Source of the DNA: Helicobacter suis HS1 | Lineage (GTDB): Bacteria > Campylobacterota > Campylobacteria > Campylobacterales > Helicobacteraceae | Assembly: GCF_026000295.1 (NCBI RefSeq) | Contig: NZ_AP026769.1 | Span: 806,001-870,000 of the forward strand | Reading direction: 5' to 3' | DNA: 64,000 nt | Shown: positions 1 to 7,826 of the stretch, in pieces | Layout of the letters: each line of letters opens with the position of its first letter | How positions within the stretch are numbered: position 1 is the first letter of the stretch | Made by a program: the position numbers and the translations under genes | Notes under the pieces: generated by a model | What the model saw: the letters and a program-made list of their open reading frames with translations, nothing else | What the model was told of the DNA's origin: nothing | Databases searched by the model: none

Positions 1-2
1 AC

Positions 3-581
3 AATGCAGACCCCAGCCAGCCTAAGCGTTATATGCTTGAGGAGTTTAAAGTTAGGGAAGTCAAAGAGAAACCCGCATTAAGTAGAAGTGAGGGAAAGAC
101 TTCCACTACTAAATCAGAAAATCAAGAAATCCCCCATAATAAAGCCTTTGGTACAAACTTTAAAGAGTTTTACCATGATCCTAAAGGGGCAATTGCTAAA
201 CTCATAGAGGTTAAAGAAGGCCAAGTTGCAGGGGCATTTTATAGAGAGGATTTAGGCGATATAGATTTGGTGTGGGGGGAAATTAGAGATCAAGGTGGTA
301 AGCTTAAAGGGCATGGACTAGCTAAGATCGTAGAAAAACACCTTGATGACTTTAAAGGGTTTGAGGGGAATAGTGCACTTGAGAAGTTAGGTAGGGGGTT
401 GGAGGAAATAGTAGAAAATGGAAAAGTAGTTATGCAAGAAAACCAAAGAGCTACGATTGTATGGCACGAAGGGAAACACTTATACAAAGTGGGACTTAAA
501 AATAATTGGATGGGCAAACCAACTAAAAATAGATGGATTGTAACCGCCTATCAAGATAACAAGGTGAAGGAGAAGCCTTAA
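3..581 (+). CDS. Phage PBECR/DUF3519-type nuclease-domain protein, C-terminal part
   Basis: The frame is already open at base 3, so this is the tail of a longer protein starting outside the window; the first ATG inside is at 33. After a charged linker comes a compact domain with FGTNFKEFYHDPKGAI, then VAGAFYREDLGDIDLVWG, GLAKIVEKH and a last strand IVWHEGKHLYKVGL. I recognise this from Helicobacter and Campylobacter phage proteins (DUF3519), described as a barnase/colicin E5-like (PBECR) endoribonuclease domain, normally the C-terminal domain of a large phage protein. It lies upstream of phage head genes. Family assignment is fairly firm; nuclease activity is inferred. The frame closes early at 581 because of a probable one-base frameshift (next entry). 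Confidence 0.65.
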   Translation, partial: NADPSQPKRYMLEEFKVREVKEKPALSRSEGKTSTTKSENQEIPHNKAFGTNFKEFYHDPKGAIAKLIEVKEGQVAGAFYREDLGDIDLVWGEIRDQGGKLKGHGLAKIVEKHLDDFKGFEGNSALEKLGRGLEEIVENGKVVMQENQRATIVWHEGKHLYKVGLKNNWMGKPTKNRWIVTAYQDNKVKEKP

Positions 582-670
582 AGATTATCCACTCCAAAGG
601 CTTTACTAGTAACGAGACTCTGTTACTAAACTCCAAAAGAAACATTACCATAACACCCCTTAAATCCTAA
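563..670 (+). pseudogene. Frameshifted last 35 codons of the PBECR protein
   Basis: If one G is added to the GG at 563-564, the upstream frame continues as GEGEALKIIHSKGF and ends in TPLKS with a stop at 668-670, two bases before the next gene. The alternative tail reads like coding sequence and fills the gap exactly. I infer that the true gene ends at 670 and that 581 is a false stop caused by a homopolymer error or a recent mutation. Confidence 0.5.
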
Positions 671-671
671 C

Positions 672-920
672 ATGAATATCAAACTTACCACCACCCTAAC
701 CTTGTTACTCACCGCCTGCACCCCCCGCGTTATCTACCAAAAGGTTTATATCCCCACTAAGTGTAATATTATTAAGCCAGAGAGACCGCCTAAAAGTTTG
801 CACTTTATAGATTATCTGAAAGAGTTGTTGATCTACACTGAAAGGCTAGAAAAAGATTTAGAGTTTTGCACAAAAGAGATTAAGCCCACACCTACAAACC
901 CCGCACAAGTGGCACAATAA
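672..920 (+). CDS. Small phage lipoprotein, possibly Rz1/o-spanin-like
   Basis: 82 residues. The N-terminus is a lipoprotein signal: Lys at position 4, a hydrophobic run, and a lipobox LLTAC with Cys at about 16. After it come PRVIYQKVYIPTKC and proline-rich stretches. Small proline-rich phage lipoproteins next to late genes are often outer-membrane spanins used in lysis, and the sequence would suit that, but I see no partner i-spanin, holin or lysin in the window. It starts two bases after the restored end of the PBECR gene, so the two probably share a transcript. The lipoprotein call is good; the lysis role is inference. Confidence 0.5.
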   Translation: MNIKLTTTLTLLLTACTPRVIYQKVYIPTKCNIIKPERPPKSLHFIDYLKELLIYTERLEKDLEFCTKEIKPTPTNPAQVAQ

Positions 921-1440
921 CCATATCTAAACCATTAGAGAGCTAAAAAAGAGAAAAGGGGCAGAGTGTTGGAGGGGCTTAAATGGGGCTTAAATAAGAG
1001 AGATTTAAGCTTATAGAATTAGGCTTAGCTAGCTTGAGTGTGATAGGCTAAAGTTAAAAACACATAACTATGGACACTTGCTACAAGTGAGGCGCATTAA
1101 TTAGCCTAGAGCTCCACACCGCCCAACAAATGCCCATAACAACGCGGGTTTAAAGGTGTGTGAGAGCTCTACTAGGTGAAATAACACCCTTAGAAAGCCC
1201 CTAAAATAGGGGGTTGGGCTAGGCTAGAGCTCTTGCAAGACCTACAAGTGGGCGCTAGAGCCCCGCATTCACTCCCTACAATTCACAAATCCTAACCCTT
1301 TAAAGATTTTACAAACTTTGCTAATCTAGCTAAATCCGTTGCTGATTATTCCTTTGTAGAACGGATCTTGTGGCGGGTAACCCTAAACCTTCTAAATGGC
1401 ACTTAGAAACACACTCTCCCGCCACAAGTAAAGGTTAAGA
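921..1440. other. 520-bp phage intergenic region with two strong inverted repeats
   Basis: I see no convincing gene. Two foldback structures stand out. The first pairs TAGAGCTC (1107-1114) plus CACACC (1115-1120) with GGTGTG (1155-1160) and GAGCTCTA (1164-1171), a 14-bp stem with a 3-base bulge. The second pairs CTTGTGGCGGG (1367-1377) with CCCGCCACAAG (1418-1428), ending 12 bases before the portal start codon; inside it lies a smaller stem TTCTAA/TTAGAA (1390-1395 / 1403-1408). These could act in RNA processing, termination or translation control of the portal gene. Function unknown. Confidence 0.5.
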
Positions 1441-2241
1441 ATGAAAAGTTACACAGAATTAGAACAAGATTTTAGAACCGATTTTAACCACGCACAAACC
1501 AGCATTGAGGAGTTTAAAAAGGCTAAAGCTTATTATCACGGGGAACAACTCCCCCCCGATGTGTTAAATATCATTGAGGAGCGTGGACAGACCCCGATTG
1601 TGGAAAATATCTACAAAATGATCATTAACAAGATTTTAGGCTATAAGATAAGTAGCATTCAAGAAGTTAGGCTAACTCCTAGACAAGAACAAGACAAGCC
1701 CTTAGCTGATCTGCTAAATGACTTACTCAAATACTTTTCCCAAAAGCGCAACTATGATAAGGAGATTATTAAGCGGGATAGAGATTTGTTAATGGGCGGG
1801 TTAGGCGTGATTGGGTTGTGGACAATAGGCGATAGTGAGGGCAATATTGATATTGAAATTAAGGCAATTAGCCCTGAGAGTTTCATTATTGATTATTTTA
1901 GCACCGATAGCAATGCCTTAGATGCTAGGCGCATGCATAAGATGTTAGTTGTAGATGAGGAAAGCCTAAAAAGATTATTGCCCGGTGTGGAAGTGGTGTA
2001 TAACTACAGCCACAAGGAACGGCTAGCTAAGATTATTGAGAGTTGGTATATTGAATTTGAGGAAGCTAGTGGGGAATTAGTTTGGAACAGATATATTTGG
2101 GGACTAGAGGGGGGCGTGTATAAAGTTGAATCTAAACCCTTCAAAAATGGCTTAAACCCCTTTGTGGTGGCTAAATATTATGTAGATCAAAATAACAACT
2201 ATTACGGCTTATTTAGAGACATTAAGCCCATGCAGGAATAA
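1441..2241 (+). CDS. Phage P22-type portal protein, N-terminal half (in-frame stop)
   Basis: 266 residues up to a TAA at 2239-2241. The sequence resembles the P22 gp1 portal family: a helical start with AKAYYHGEQLPPDVLN, then RGQTPIVENIYKMIINKILG, RDLLMGGLGVIGLW and AISPESFIIDYFSTD, which is the conserved core. The portal forms the dodecameric ring through which DNA enters the head. The same frame continues past the stop without any shift, so the two halves are one gene of about 602 codons broken by a single nonsense codon. The start at 1441 follows AAAGGTTAAG. No terminase or capsid gene is visible nearby. Confidence 0.7.
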   Translation: MKSYTELEQDFRTDFNHAQTSIEEFKKAKAYYHGEQLPPDVLNIIEERGQTPIVENIYKMIINKILGYKISSIQEVRLTPRQEQDKPLADLLNDLLKYFSQKRNYDKEIIKRDRDLLMGGLGVIGLWTIGDSEGNIDIEIKAISPESFIIDYFSTDSNALDARRMHKMLVVDEESLKRLLPGVEVVYNYSHKERLAKIIESWYIEFEEASGELVWNRYIWGLEGGVYKVESKPFKNGLNPFVVAKYYVDQNNNYYGLFRDIKPMQE

Positions 2242-2271
2242 CAACATCATATCAACTATGCGGAGAATCGC

Positions 2272-3249
2272 ATGGGAAATATGATGGGGAGCTTTAAGGC
2301 GATGTTTGAGGAGGATAGCGTACTTAACATTGATGAGTTCGTAGAAAACATGGCTCTAGATAATGCTATTGTAAGAGTGCGCCCCGGAGCGCTAAAAGAC
2401 GGCAAAATCCAATTTATGAATAATCAAGCCGACATAGCCGCGCTAAGTGCTAAGGCTGAACAAAAACGCAACCTTTTAAAGATACTAGCGGGGCTAAATG
2501 ATGAAAGTTTAGGCATGGCTATAAATAGACAAAGTGGAGTGGCCATAGCCCAGCGCCGCGAGAGTGGGCTTATGGGATTGCAAAACTTTTTAAAAGTCAG
2601 TGATGACATGGATAAGCTGATCTATGAATTAGCGGTGTCTTTAATTAGCCACTACTTTACTAAAAAGCAAGTCTTTAGAATTGTAGATAAGAAAGTTGGC
2701 GATCGCTACTTTGGCATTAATGATAACCCTACTAACATGATCAGGCCTTGTAAGTTCGATCTTATCTACAAAACCCAACTCAAAATAGAAAGTAAAGATG
2801 AAAGATTTAGCCAATGGAATGAGTTACTCAAAATGCTTAGTGGTATTAGACCTGATCTAGTTCCTAACTTATTGCCGCTTGTGCTAAATGATTTAGATAG
2901 CCCGATAGTGGCTGATGTTGAGGAGGTGATAGCTCAGGCTCAAGAGGCACAGCAACAACAAGCAGAGGCACAAGCGCCTTATCAGCAACAACTCCAAGCC
3001 CTAGAAATGCAAAAGATAGCTGCACAAATTGCGGAGTTACAAGCTAAAGCCCAAAAATACAGCCAACAAGGCGCTTTAGTAGAGGCTCACACGGCTAGCG
3101 AGCAGATCAACCAAAATTTAGACTTAGCTAACTTAGCTGCAGCTCAAGATCAAGGCGTTCAAAACCCACAAGTTAGCCCCACAAAGCCCACCCATGCACA
3201 AGGGAGTAAATGGCAAAAGTATTTTAGTGCCCAACACCTAGAGTATTAG
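2272..3249 (+). CDS. Phage P22-type portal protein, C-terminal half
   Basis: 325 residues in the same frame as the upstream half. In-frame codons run from the stop through QHHINYAENRMGNMMGSF, so the ATG at 2272 is an internal methionine, not a natural start. The block INYAENRMGNMM, the acidic residues after it and AINRQSGVAIAQRRESG fit the portal wing and clip. The last 110 residues are a Gln/Ala-rich helix (about 220-290 here), like the barrel of P22-type portals. Unless the stop is read through or is a sequence error, the portal is not functional. Confidence 0.65.
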   Translation: MGNMMGSFKAMFEEDSVLNIDEFVENMALDNAIVRVRPGALKDGKIQFMNNQADIAALSAKAEQKRNLLKILAGLNDESLGMAINRQSGVAIAQRRESGLMGLQNFLKVSDDMDKLIYELAVSLISHYFTKKQVFRIVDKKVGDRYFGINDNPTNMIRPCKFDLIYKTQLKIESKDERFSQWNELLKMLSGIRPDLVPNLLPLVLNDLDSPIVADVEEVIAQAQEAQQQQAEAQAPYQQQLQALEMQKIAAQIAELQAKAQKYSQQGALVEAHTASEQINQNLDLANLAAAQDQGVQNPQVSPTKPTHAQGSKWQKYFSAQHLEY

Positions 3250-3278
3250 GCTAAAAAGAGGAAAGGAGCGGCGCAAAA

Positions 3279-3341
3279 ATGCTAAAAAACCTTGAAAATC
3301 TTAAAGGTATACTTGATAGTAATAGGATTAAAAAAAGATAG
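3279..3341 (+). CDS. Possible 20-residue phage peptide, probably a remnant
   Basis: An ATG preceded by AGGAAAGGAGCGG opens 20 codons rich in Lys and Leu. The good ribosome-binding site is the only support. The reading frame runs into a 25-bp segment repeated at 6120, so it may be the cut start of a larger gene. In P22-like phages scaffold and capsid genes follow the portal; none is seen here, and this is where they would begin. Confidence 0.25.
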   Translation: MLKNLENLKGILDSNRIKKR

Positions 3342-3356
3342 GGAGAAAGAGGGCAA
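3332..3356 (+). repeat. 25-bp direct repeat, upstream copy (source-like copy at 6120-6144)
   Basis: Identical to 6120-6144, offset 2,788 bp, same orientation. It belongs to the ladder of displaced segments described in the findings. Both copies lie in non-coding phage sequence, so which copy is native cannot be told from context here. Confidence 0.85.
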
Positions 3357-3437
3357 TATACTAAGTTAAGGCTATCAAGCGAAACATACCCAAATATTTC
3401 ACGCTAAACCATTCTACCTTATTAGCTAGGAGTTAAC

Positions 3438-3665
3438 ATGCAACCCCATATAGAATTTGACCGCGAGAAAATTAGAAAAGATTTTGGAAGTTTGCCTAAA
3501 TTTGCTAAGGCTTATGGAATAAGCTTTGGAGTGCTTAGATACCGCCTTGATAACCCCTATTATATCCGTATGTTGGTATCCGATAAGGTATTTAGAGCCT
3601 TTGAGCAAATGGAAAAAGATGGCTATGTGCGCATAGTCAAATGGCTACAAAAGCCTAACCCTTGA
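3438..3665 (+). CDS. Small phage protein of unknown function
   Basis: 75 residues, start ATG preceded by AGGAGTT (ideal Shine-Dalgarno). The composition is basic and mixed helical, with KFAKAYGISFGVLRYRL in the middle resembling a helix-turn-helix of the kind that reads short operators, followed by VSDKVFRAFEQMEKDGY. I do not recognise the family. A small regulator or an adaptor are both possible. It sits alone between the portal and the next small gene. Confidence 0.55.
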   Translation: MQPHIEFDREKIRKDFGSLPKFAKAYGISFGVLRYRLDNPYYIRMLVSDKVFRAFEQMEKDGYVRIVKWLQKPNP

Positions 3666-3720
3666 TAGATCGCTTAAATCTTAGCTAAATCCTTATCCAA
3701 CCTAAACTCAAGGAAGTAGC

Positions 3721-3869
3721 ATGGATAACCTAACACCACACGAACAAGCCCTTTTAGAACAATACGACGACTATTTAGCCTAGCTTCTTTGAATTTGGGT
3801 AGCTTGACTTGTTTTTACGATGATGATCAGAGCTTTAGCCAAGATAGCTCACCAAACAAGGATCAATAA
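3721..3869 (+). pseudogene. Small acidic phage gene interrupted by a 31-bp tnpB segment
   Basis: The start ATG at 3721 follows AAGGAAGTAGC and encodes MDNLTPHEQALLEQYDDYLA before a stop at 3781-3783. After the foreign stretch a different frame gives FYDDDQSFSQDSSPNKDQ and stops at 3867-3869, overlapping the next ATG (TAATG). Both halves are acidic and look like one small protein. The segment that separates them, 3781-3811, is identical to 6570-6600 inside tnpB. Product unknown. Confidence 0.5.
3781..3811 (+). repeat. 31-bp displaced segment identical to tnpB interior (6570-6600)
   Basis: Perfect 31-bp match to 6570-6600, offset 2,789 bp, direct orientation. The downstream copy is in its natural place inside tnpB; here it adds a stop codon and shifts the frame of a small phage gene. 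Confidence 0.9.
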
Positions 3870-4042
3870 TGGCTAAAGCGATCTTAGAAACTAGCGGTAA
3901 ATGTGAAAGCAATACCAGTTATGCACTCATTGAGGCTAACCGCGTCAAAGATATTTTTAAGGGCTCTAGTCTACCTAGCTACAACACGCAACACATCAAG
4001 CTCTTTGCTAGTGAGCGCCTTTTGCATGCTAAAATGCTATAG
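3869..4042 (+). pseudogene. Phage protein, N-terminal fragment (57 codons)
   Basis: The ATG overlaps the preceding stop (TAATG), as expected for translational coupling. It encodes MAKAILETSGKCESN, then YALIEANRVKDIFKG and SLPSYNTQHIKLFAS before a stop at 4040-4042. The last codons fall in a 25-bp segment (4009-4033) identical to tnpB. The frame that follows continues into the gene at 4102, so this is the front end of one protein of roughly 190 codons. I do not recognise the family. Confidence 0.5.
4009..4033 (+). repeat. 25-bp displaced segment identical to tnpB interior (6798-6822)
   Basis: Perfect 25-bp match to 6798-6822, offset 2,789 bp, the same offset as the 3781 segment. It sits exactly where the phage reading frame breaks. 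Confidence 0.85.
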
Positions 4043-4101
4043 GACAAGCGCTAAATGAGAATGGCGAGCTTGAGGAGCTTAGCCTAGATCAAGCTAAGGC
4101 C

Positions 4102-4440
4102 ATGCAAATTAGCAAAGTGATAAGTGCCTTTGAGCTTGAGGTGGCTAGAGTGCAAAAAGAATACATCCCCTTAGATGAAGTGCTAACCTTTGAGTTGCAG
4201 TATCAAGAAGCCATGTTAGGCATTACCCAAAATACGCCCTTTATCAATGAATTAGCTAAAGTTAGAGGAGAAAACCGCATTGATCTAATCAATAAGATTA
4301 AAGAGAAACACGAGACCTACACTACAAAGTTAGCCACACTGCTAGGGAGCAAAGCTAAGGCCGTTAAGCAAATTGAAAACGCTAGCAACATTGAGGAAGT
4401 CATTAAGATCAACTACAGCGCCCCTCAACCAACTACCTAA
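4102..4440 (+). CDS. Phage protein, C-terminal part, unknown function
   Basis: 112 codons from the first ATG, but the frame is open back to 4033 and reads GQALNENGELEELSLDQAKA before this ATG, so the start is an internal Met of the gene begun at 3869. The protein is helical and charged, with VRGENRIDLINKIKEKHETY, and ends in a short proline tail. No family recognised. It ends four bases before the next start at 4445, which suggests one operon and a structural or chaperone role beside the virion protein. Confidence 0.5.
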   Translation: MQISKVISAFELEVARVQKEYIPLDEVLTFELQYQEAMLGITQNTPFINELAKVRGENRIDLINKIKEKHETYTTKLATLLGSKAKAVKQIENASNIEEVIKINYSAPQPTT

Positions 4441-4444
4441 ATAA

Positions 4445-6055
4445 ATGCCTTTAATCTTTGATAGAGGCGATAAGAAGTATAAGGCTTATGTGCGCAACTG
4501 GACAGCGCATTATAAAAGGCTTTATTGTGAGACCCGCGATAACTACAACCTAAGAATTGATGATTATACTTGTGAATGTAACGCTATTAGAGTGGCTAAG
4601 GCAAAGGCTGATGAACACTTTCAGGTATTTAGCGATGCCTTTAGAGGCGGCAATATCGGCAATATCATAGGCGCATTTATCAGTGCTATTATTGGCATAG
4701 GACTAGCGGTATTTACAGGAGGGGCTAGCCTAGTAGCAACTATTGTTAGCACCACTGCAGCTGTAACTAGTGCAGTTACTGCTATTGTGGGTAGTATTGC
4801 TATGGGAGTGCTCAATGAACATTCTAAGAATGCTATTAGATACTATCAAAACACCACTAGCAATATTGGCATAGCCACACAGATAGCCAAAAGCCAAACA
4901 AGCGCTAAAAATCCCCGTGTCAATGCGCTAATCTATCACCCCTACGAAATTCTAGCCGAAGGCAGTATCTACAAGGACGGAGCTCCGGGCAGTGTTAGCT
5001 ATATTGGCATTGAGGCCTTTAACCCCATGCGTGGGATATTAGGCACTAAATCTATTAATGTGCTAGGTGAGAAAATTAACAACCGCGCCCATAGGCATAT
5101 GGCAGGAAATGCCTACTATGACGGGCTAAATTTAGACATGCCAAAAGCCCAACATAACCTTTATAATCCAAAGAATATTGAGTATCTTAAAATTAAGATT
5201 GATAGCCGCATTAAGCAACTAGAACAAGGCTTTAAAATCCCAGCAGAGAACTACTTTGGAGCGTTTGATGAAGGAGGAAATCCACTGGGGAGAATGTATG
5301 AGGAACATAGCAAAGCTGACATTACACCCATAGTTAATCACATCAATACAGAAAGCTTTATTATCCAAAACCAATACTACCGCGAGGGAAAAAGACTACC
5401 ACTATTTGAGAAAATGAACCCTCCGGGCAAAGTGCGAATCAGAAGTTTTTACGAATCTAAGGGATTAGTGCATGTTAGCCAATGGCGACAAGATTATGAA
5501 TTTAGTAGGAAGTATTGGTATTGGTATGATTACGCCATTGATCAAGACGGCTATATCCAATATAAAAAACGCAATGATGAAAGCTATAATGAAGGCCATA
5601 AGGTTGGCGCTAAGGTGCTAGCCTTGCTGTGGTATGAACAAAACAGAGAACCTCCAAACATAAGCGAACTAGCCCAACGCTACCTAGACAAAGAGAAACT
5701 TAACCTAAGTGTAGATGAGGAATATAGCGCGCAAAGAGCTTATGAGGACTACCTAATAGAATATTGGCACTGCTTTAGCGTATATCTACTAGATGAGACC
5801 ACTAATTTAAGGCCAAATGATAGCGCTTATAGAGATTGGTATTATTGGAAATATGAGGCGATAGTAGGATTTGATAATAAACGACAGAACTACTATGATA
5901 CCATTATTCAAGTGCAAAGCTGGGATCAAGTCTTTTTCAACAGCATAGTAGAACAAAATGTATCACTTAATGAAGTGGAGATTAGAAAGCAAAACACCTT
6001 TAAAGCCTTTATACGGGCTAAACTAGCGGAGCAAGAAAAAGCCATATTTAACTGA
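4445..6055 (+). CDS. Large phage structural protein, probable internal/ejection protein
   Basis: 536 residues, the longest intact phage gene. Residues about 70-125 form a glycine/alanine-rich hydrophobic stretch (NIGNIIGAFISAIIGIGLAV, then TGGASLVATIVSTTAAV) with two likely membrane-crossing segments; the rest is hydrophilic and very rich in Tyr and Trp (RKYWYWYDYAIDQ). A soluble virion protein with one membrane-active glycine-rich patch fits an ejection or pilot protein that makes a path for DNA, as in short-tailed phages. This is inference from composition and position; I do not recognise the family by sequence. The gene looks complete. Confidence 0.5.
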   Translation: MPLIFDRGDKKYKAYVRNWTAHYKRLYCETRDNYNLRIDDYTCECNAIRVAKAKADEHFQVFSDAFRGGNIGNIIGAFISAIIGIGLAVFTGGASLVATIVSTTAAVTSAVTAIVGSIAMGVLNEHSKNAIRYYQNTTSNIGIATQIAKSQTSAKNPRVNALIYHPYEILAEGSIYKDGAPGSVSYIGIEAFNPMRGILGTKSINVLGEKINNRAHRHMAGNAYYDGLNLDMPKAQHNLYNPKNIEYLKIKIDSRIKQLEQGFKIPAENYFGAFDEGGNPLGRMYEEHSKADITPIVNHINTESFIIQNQYYREGKRLPLFEKMNPPGKVRIRSFYESKGLVHVSQWRQDYEFSRKYWYWYDYAIDQDGYIQYKKRNDESYNEGHKVGAKVLALLWYEQNREPPNISELAQRYLDKEKLNLSVDEEYSAQRAYEDYLIEYWHCFSVYLLDETTNLRPNDSAYRDWYYWKYEAIVGFDNKRQNYYDTIIQVQSWDQVFFNSIVEQNVSLNEVEIRKQNTFKAFIRAKLAEQEKAIFN

Positions 6056-6438
6056 GATCAATAAGAGGCCTAAAGTGTGGCACTTGTAATAAAACCAAGA
6101 ACTGCTAAACTAGTGAACCAAAAAGATAGGGAGAAAGAGGGCAAGCTTAAAAATAGCTTAAATTAGCTAGATTTAAGGGTTACATAGGTGGCGCTAGCGC
6201 GCTTAAAAATATAGCCAAACTAGATTAATACAGCCCACGCAGAGCCACACAAAAGGCCTTGACAATCCCCAACCACTATACATACACTATCAAAGGCCTT
6301 AGAATGGCTTTAAAAGTGCTTTAGAGGCTTGACAAGTTGGCTTTAAATAGCTATGATCAAAAGCGTTAAAGTTATAGGTGAGCCGAGCGTGTGCCAATGT
6401 GCCAAAGTTAGGCTAAATTGGGAGGTTTAGGGAAAAGG
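6056..6438. other. 383-bp non-coding phage segment
   Basis: No convincing gene. It holds the second copy of the 25-bp repeat (6120-6144), a 10-bp perfect palindrome GCGCTAGCGC (6191-6200), and two AAGGCCTT blocks about 50 bp apart. Short AT-rich repeats of the form TTAAAT or GCTTAAA recur here and at 970-1010. It could hold a phage origin or packaging site; nothing decides this. Confidence 0.4.
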
Positions 6439-6969
6439 TTAAGCCCCTAAAATGGGGCTTAGGGTGGAATGGGGGGAGGGTGGAAGATAGTATTTATCTG
6501 CTACACAAGAGATAAACCCCTGTTTGACGATAGAGTTTGTAGGCAAATGCCTATGAAACTTGGCTTTAATAGCTTCTTTGAATTTGGGTAGCTTGACTTG
6601 GTTGTTGCCTAAATCCATCTCTAAGTGTTGCGGGACACAGAAAGACTGCTTAGAATGCTTTTTAGATTTGAATCTAGGATAATCTGCCAGCTTAGAGAAA
6701 AACCTATCAAAGGCTGTTGTCAGCTGTCTTAGTGCCATTTGCAAGCTTTGAGAGTTGCATTCACTTAGGTAAGCGTAAGCCTCTTGTTTTTTGAGAGTAG
6801 TGAGCGCCTTTTGCATGCTAAAGTAATTTTCTCTAATGCCTTGTGCGTATTGCTTTTGGCGGTATACTAAAAAGTAGTTATAGACCACCCTAGCACAGCC
6901 AAAGTGCTTGTGTATCAAGGTTTTTTGCTCTATGGTGGGATAAATTCTAAACTTTATTGCTTTAAGCAA
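6439..6969 (-). pseudogene. tnpB: IS605-family TnpB, N-terminal fragment
   Basis: 176 codons starting MLKAIKFRIYPTIEQKTLI, with GCARVVYNYFL and LPKFKEAIKAKFHRHLP, the N-terminal wedge/REC part of TnpB, the RNA-guided endonuclease of IS605 elements (about 400 residues when whole). Homology stops near SCVADKYYL; the last 12 residues read into phage DNA and end in the stem-loop at 6441-6460. The RuvC catalytic Asp/Glu/Asp residues and zinc ribbon are missing, so it cannot cut DNA. It is divergent from tnpA, the usual IS605 layout. Two stretches of this gene recur upstream at 3781 and 4009. Confidence 0.85.
6441..6460. terminator. Perfect 7-bp stem-loop at the cut end of tnpB
   Basis: AAGCCCC (6441-6447) and GGGGCTT (6454-6460) around a 6-base loop TAAAAT. 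It lies at the junction of phage DNA and the tnpB fragment. It may be a phage transcription terminator without a long T-run, or a degenerate right-end hairpin of the IS. A similar sequence lies at 1195-1220. Confidence 0.35.
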
Positions 6970-6991
6970 TTTCTTACGCCTTAACTTTACA

Positions 6992-7033
6992 CCTGCTTGG
7001 AAGGATCAAGAAAGCCGCTTTTTAAAGAGTTTA
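6992..7033 (+). repeat. 42-bp displaced segment identical to putA interior (9784-9825)
   Basis: Perfect 42-bp match to codons inside putA, offset 2,792 bp, direct. It ends on the base before the tnpA start codon, so it replaces the natural leader of tnpA. Confidence 0.9.
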
Positions 7034-7462
7034 ATGAAAGAAAACCATTACAAACTCAAAGGCTATTTGTCCACAAACAGGAGCAAACATAATCTAAAAG
7101 CCCATTTGATTTTAGTGTGTAAATACAGAAAAAAGTTGCTCGTAGGAGATGTGGCTATTTTTATAAAGTCTGTGCTTGAAGAGATAGAGGAAAGTTCAGA
7201 TTTTATCATCATAGCAATGGAGACAGATAAAGATCATCTACACCTGATGATTCAGTATATCCCTAGGGTGTCTATCAGTTCCATTATCTTGCGGATCAAG
7301 CAGATGACTACTTATAGAGTTTGGAGAGAACCAAGATTTATCCCGTTCTTACGCAAGCATTTTTGGAAAGAACAAAAATTTTGGACAGATGGATTTTTTG
7401 CCTGTTCCATAGGAGAAGCTAACCCAGAAACCATCAAAAGATACATAGAAAATCAAGGGTAG
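7034..7462 (+). CDS. tnpA: IS200/IS605-family transposase TnpA (Y1/HUH)
   Basis: 142 residues, full length for the family. The HUH metal motif is HLHLMI at about residues 75-80, preceded by METDKD; the catalytic tyrosine is in TIKRYIENQG at the end. TnpA cuts and rejoins single-stranded DNA at hairpin ends, moving the element during replication. Eleven bases after the stop comes the end hairpin at 7474-7496, the left end of the element in IS605 convention. The natural upstream region is replaced by a 42-bp putA segment, so expression as drawn is doubtful. The protein itself looks intact and could act on the short elements at 40.9, 54.9 and 58.1 kb, which share its end. Confidence 0.9.
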   Translation: MKENHYKLKGYLSTNRSKHNLKAHLILVCKYRKKLLVGDVAIFIKSVLEEIEESSDFIIIAMETDKDHLHLMIQYIPRVSISSIILRIKQMTTYRVWREPRFIPFLRKHFWKEQKFWTDGFFACSIGEANPETIKRYIENQG

Positions 7463-7473
7463 GGGGCATTCAT

Positions 7474-7513
7474 CCCACCCGCTAAAGACGAGTGGGATTT
7501 CTGCCGGAGAGTC
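7474..7513 (-). mobile_element. Left end of IS605-type element: hairpin and TTTAA junction
   Basis: Read on the minus strand the hairpin has stem CCCACTCG/CGGGTGGG (one G-T wobble) and loop TCTTTAG. The element ends at 7513, next to TTTAA (7514-7518 complement), the known preferred target of H. pylori IS605. The same end occurs at 41188, 55195 and 58367. Confidence 0.75.
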
Positions 7514-7826
7514 TTAAAAAGGATTTGCTCAAAGGCAGAAAAGTCATTTTATCCTTATCCTCCGGGCTATTGCTAGTGCCCACTTTAATATCCCTAAAAT
7601 AGGGCACCATCACGGTGTCTTTTACCTCTTGGTGGGTGGAGGTGAAAAAGTACAAATCAGTATTGAGGGCGTGGGCTAACTTTTCTAAAGTTTCTAAAGT
7701 GATATTGCTTTTGTGCTCATTCTCATAGCGCTTAATGCTTTGTAGACTAATCCCACATTTTAAGGCTAACTCCTCTTGGGTTAAGTTATTGGCACTCCGT
7801 AATTGTTTTAGTTTTTCTTTTAGCAT
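7482..7826 (-). pseudogene. CI-like phage repressor truncated by the IS
   Basis: 114 codons. Residues 1-65 are an XRE helix-turn-helix (LTQEELALKCGISLQSIKRY, then LETLEKLAHALNTD). Then comes the linker and start of an S24 peptidase domain (VPYFRDIKVGTS, FLPLSKSFL). The following ten residues, RLSGRNPTRL, are encoded by the IS end, so the catalytic Ser/Lys part of the S24 domain is missing. In lambda-type phages this protein holds lysogeny and self-cleaves in the SOS response; without the C-terminal part it cannot dimerise or respond. The phage-derived part ends near 7514. Start ATG at 7826 has GGGAG upstream. Confidence 0.75.
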
